A stretch of DNA of 13,066 nt, taken from NCBI GenBank assembly GCA_035281845.1, contig DATEVL010000024.1, positions 1 to 13,066 of the forward strand, read 5' to 3'. The translations under genes were made by a program, and so were the position numbers. Below are positions 12,835 through 13,066 of this stretch, one piece after another (positions within the stretch are counted from its first letter, which is position 1; each line of letters opens with the position of its first letter). This DNA is from DATEVL01 sp035281845 (GTDB taxonomy: Bacteria; Chloroflexota; Anaerolineae; Anaerolineales; E44-bin32). The notes beneath the pieces are model-generated. The model did no database searches and was not told the DNA's origin. It saw only the letters and a program-made list of their open reading frames with translations.

Positions 12835-13066
12835 TGTACTGCCGGGGACATAGGTGACACAGAGTCCAGGTACATAGGTGACAGTATCACGAGGACTGTG
12901 TGTGGGGGAATAGCCCACGGAAGCCATGGTTTCTCTCATCGAGTCGTCCCAGCAGGATGGGTCCGAAGTAGACGGACCAGAGTCCATCTCGCTCCTCTTC
13001 GAGGCCCACGGGCTCGCCTTCGAGGACCTGGGAGATGACGATGCGCTGGCGGTGCCAGCGAATGAC
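12835..13066 (-). mobile_element. IS481-type insertion sequence, one end only
   Basis: The element appears to begin at TGTACTGCCGGGG (12835) and contains two direct copies of ACATAGGTGACA (12848-12859 and 12872-12883), 24 bases apart. Such repeats are typical of the ends of IS481-like elements and are probably transposase contact sites. The 3' end of a transposase gene follows on the minus strand and continues past the window. The other end and any target duplication cannot be seen. Confidence 0.72.
12887..13066 (-). CDS. IS481-family transposase, C-terminal fragment cut by the window edge
   Basis: The last 59 codons and a TGA stop are visible on the minus strand, with the rest beyond the right edge. 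The residues include IRWHRQRIVISQVLEGEPVG, then LEEERDGLWSVYFGPILLGR and LDERNHGF. The pattern IRW...G-E-x-V-G-L-E-E...D-G-x-W-x-V-Y-F-G-P...LG-x-x-D-E-R is the C-terminal domain found after the DDE integrase core in IS481-like transposases. Whether the catalytic part is intact cannot be judged. The end of the gene lies 52 bases inside the element terminus. Confidence 0.83.
   Translation of the reverse strand, partial: VIRWHRQRIVISQVLEGEPVGLEEERDGLWSVYFGPILLGRLDERNHGFRGLFPHTQSS

Overview
The window comes from a GC-rich bacterium. The gene content (two BMP-type solute-binding lipoproteins, FtsK, a cyclic-nucleotide-domain/PH-like membrane protein next to peptide deformylase, a bactofilin-like membrane lipoprotein, RecF) and the intergenic heptanucleotide repeats look most like a Chloroflexota (Anaerolineae-type) genome. 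That placement is an inference; no rRNA or other diagnostic marker is present.

Layout. On the minus strand, from about 5.0 kb down to 0.06 kb, lie ftsK, a divergent BMP-like lipoprotein, a 509-base gap with three palindromic REP-like repeats, and a complete BMP-family lipoprotein followed by a terminator-like hairpin. A 280-base divergent region separates ftsK from the plus-strand pair encoding a cNMP-binding/tandem PH-like membrane protein and peptide deformylase (def), which overlap by ATGA. def converges on a minus-strand membrane cluster: a DUF308/HdeD-like protein, a two-TM coiled-coil protein and a Bax inhibitor-1 family protein. Upstream of these, also on the minus strand, is a bactofilin-like lipoprotein with membrane helices, divergent from recF on the plus strand. 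The right edge holds the end of an IS481-type insertion sequence whose transposase runs out of the window on the minus strand.

The genes are mostly housekeeping (chromosome translocation, N-terminal Met processing, recombinational repair) plus envelope proteins. The unusual material is in repeats and promoters. Heptanucleotide arrays (CAGTnnT and AATCGCC types) occupy three intergenic regions. One forms a 232-base inverted-repeat element that abuts the -10 boxes of two divergent genes, and another supplies the recF stop codon. recF also carries an in-frame 48-bp tandem duplication encoding two 16-residue repeats in its ATPase head. Five upstream regions share a TAnAATCC box, and two of these sit only 9 nt before the ATG, suggesting leaderless transcripts.
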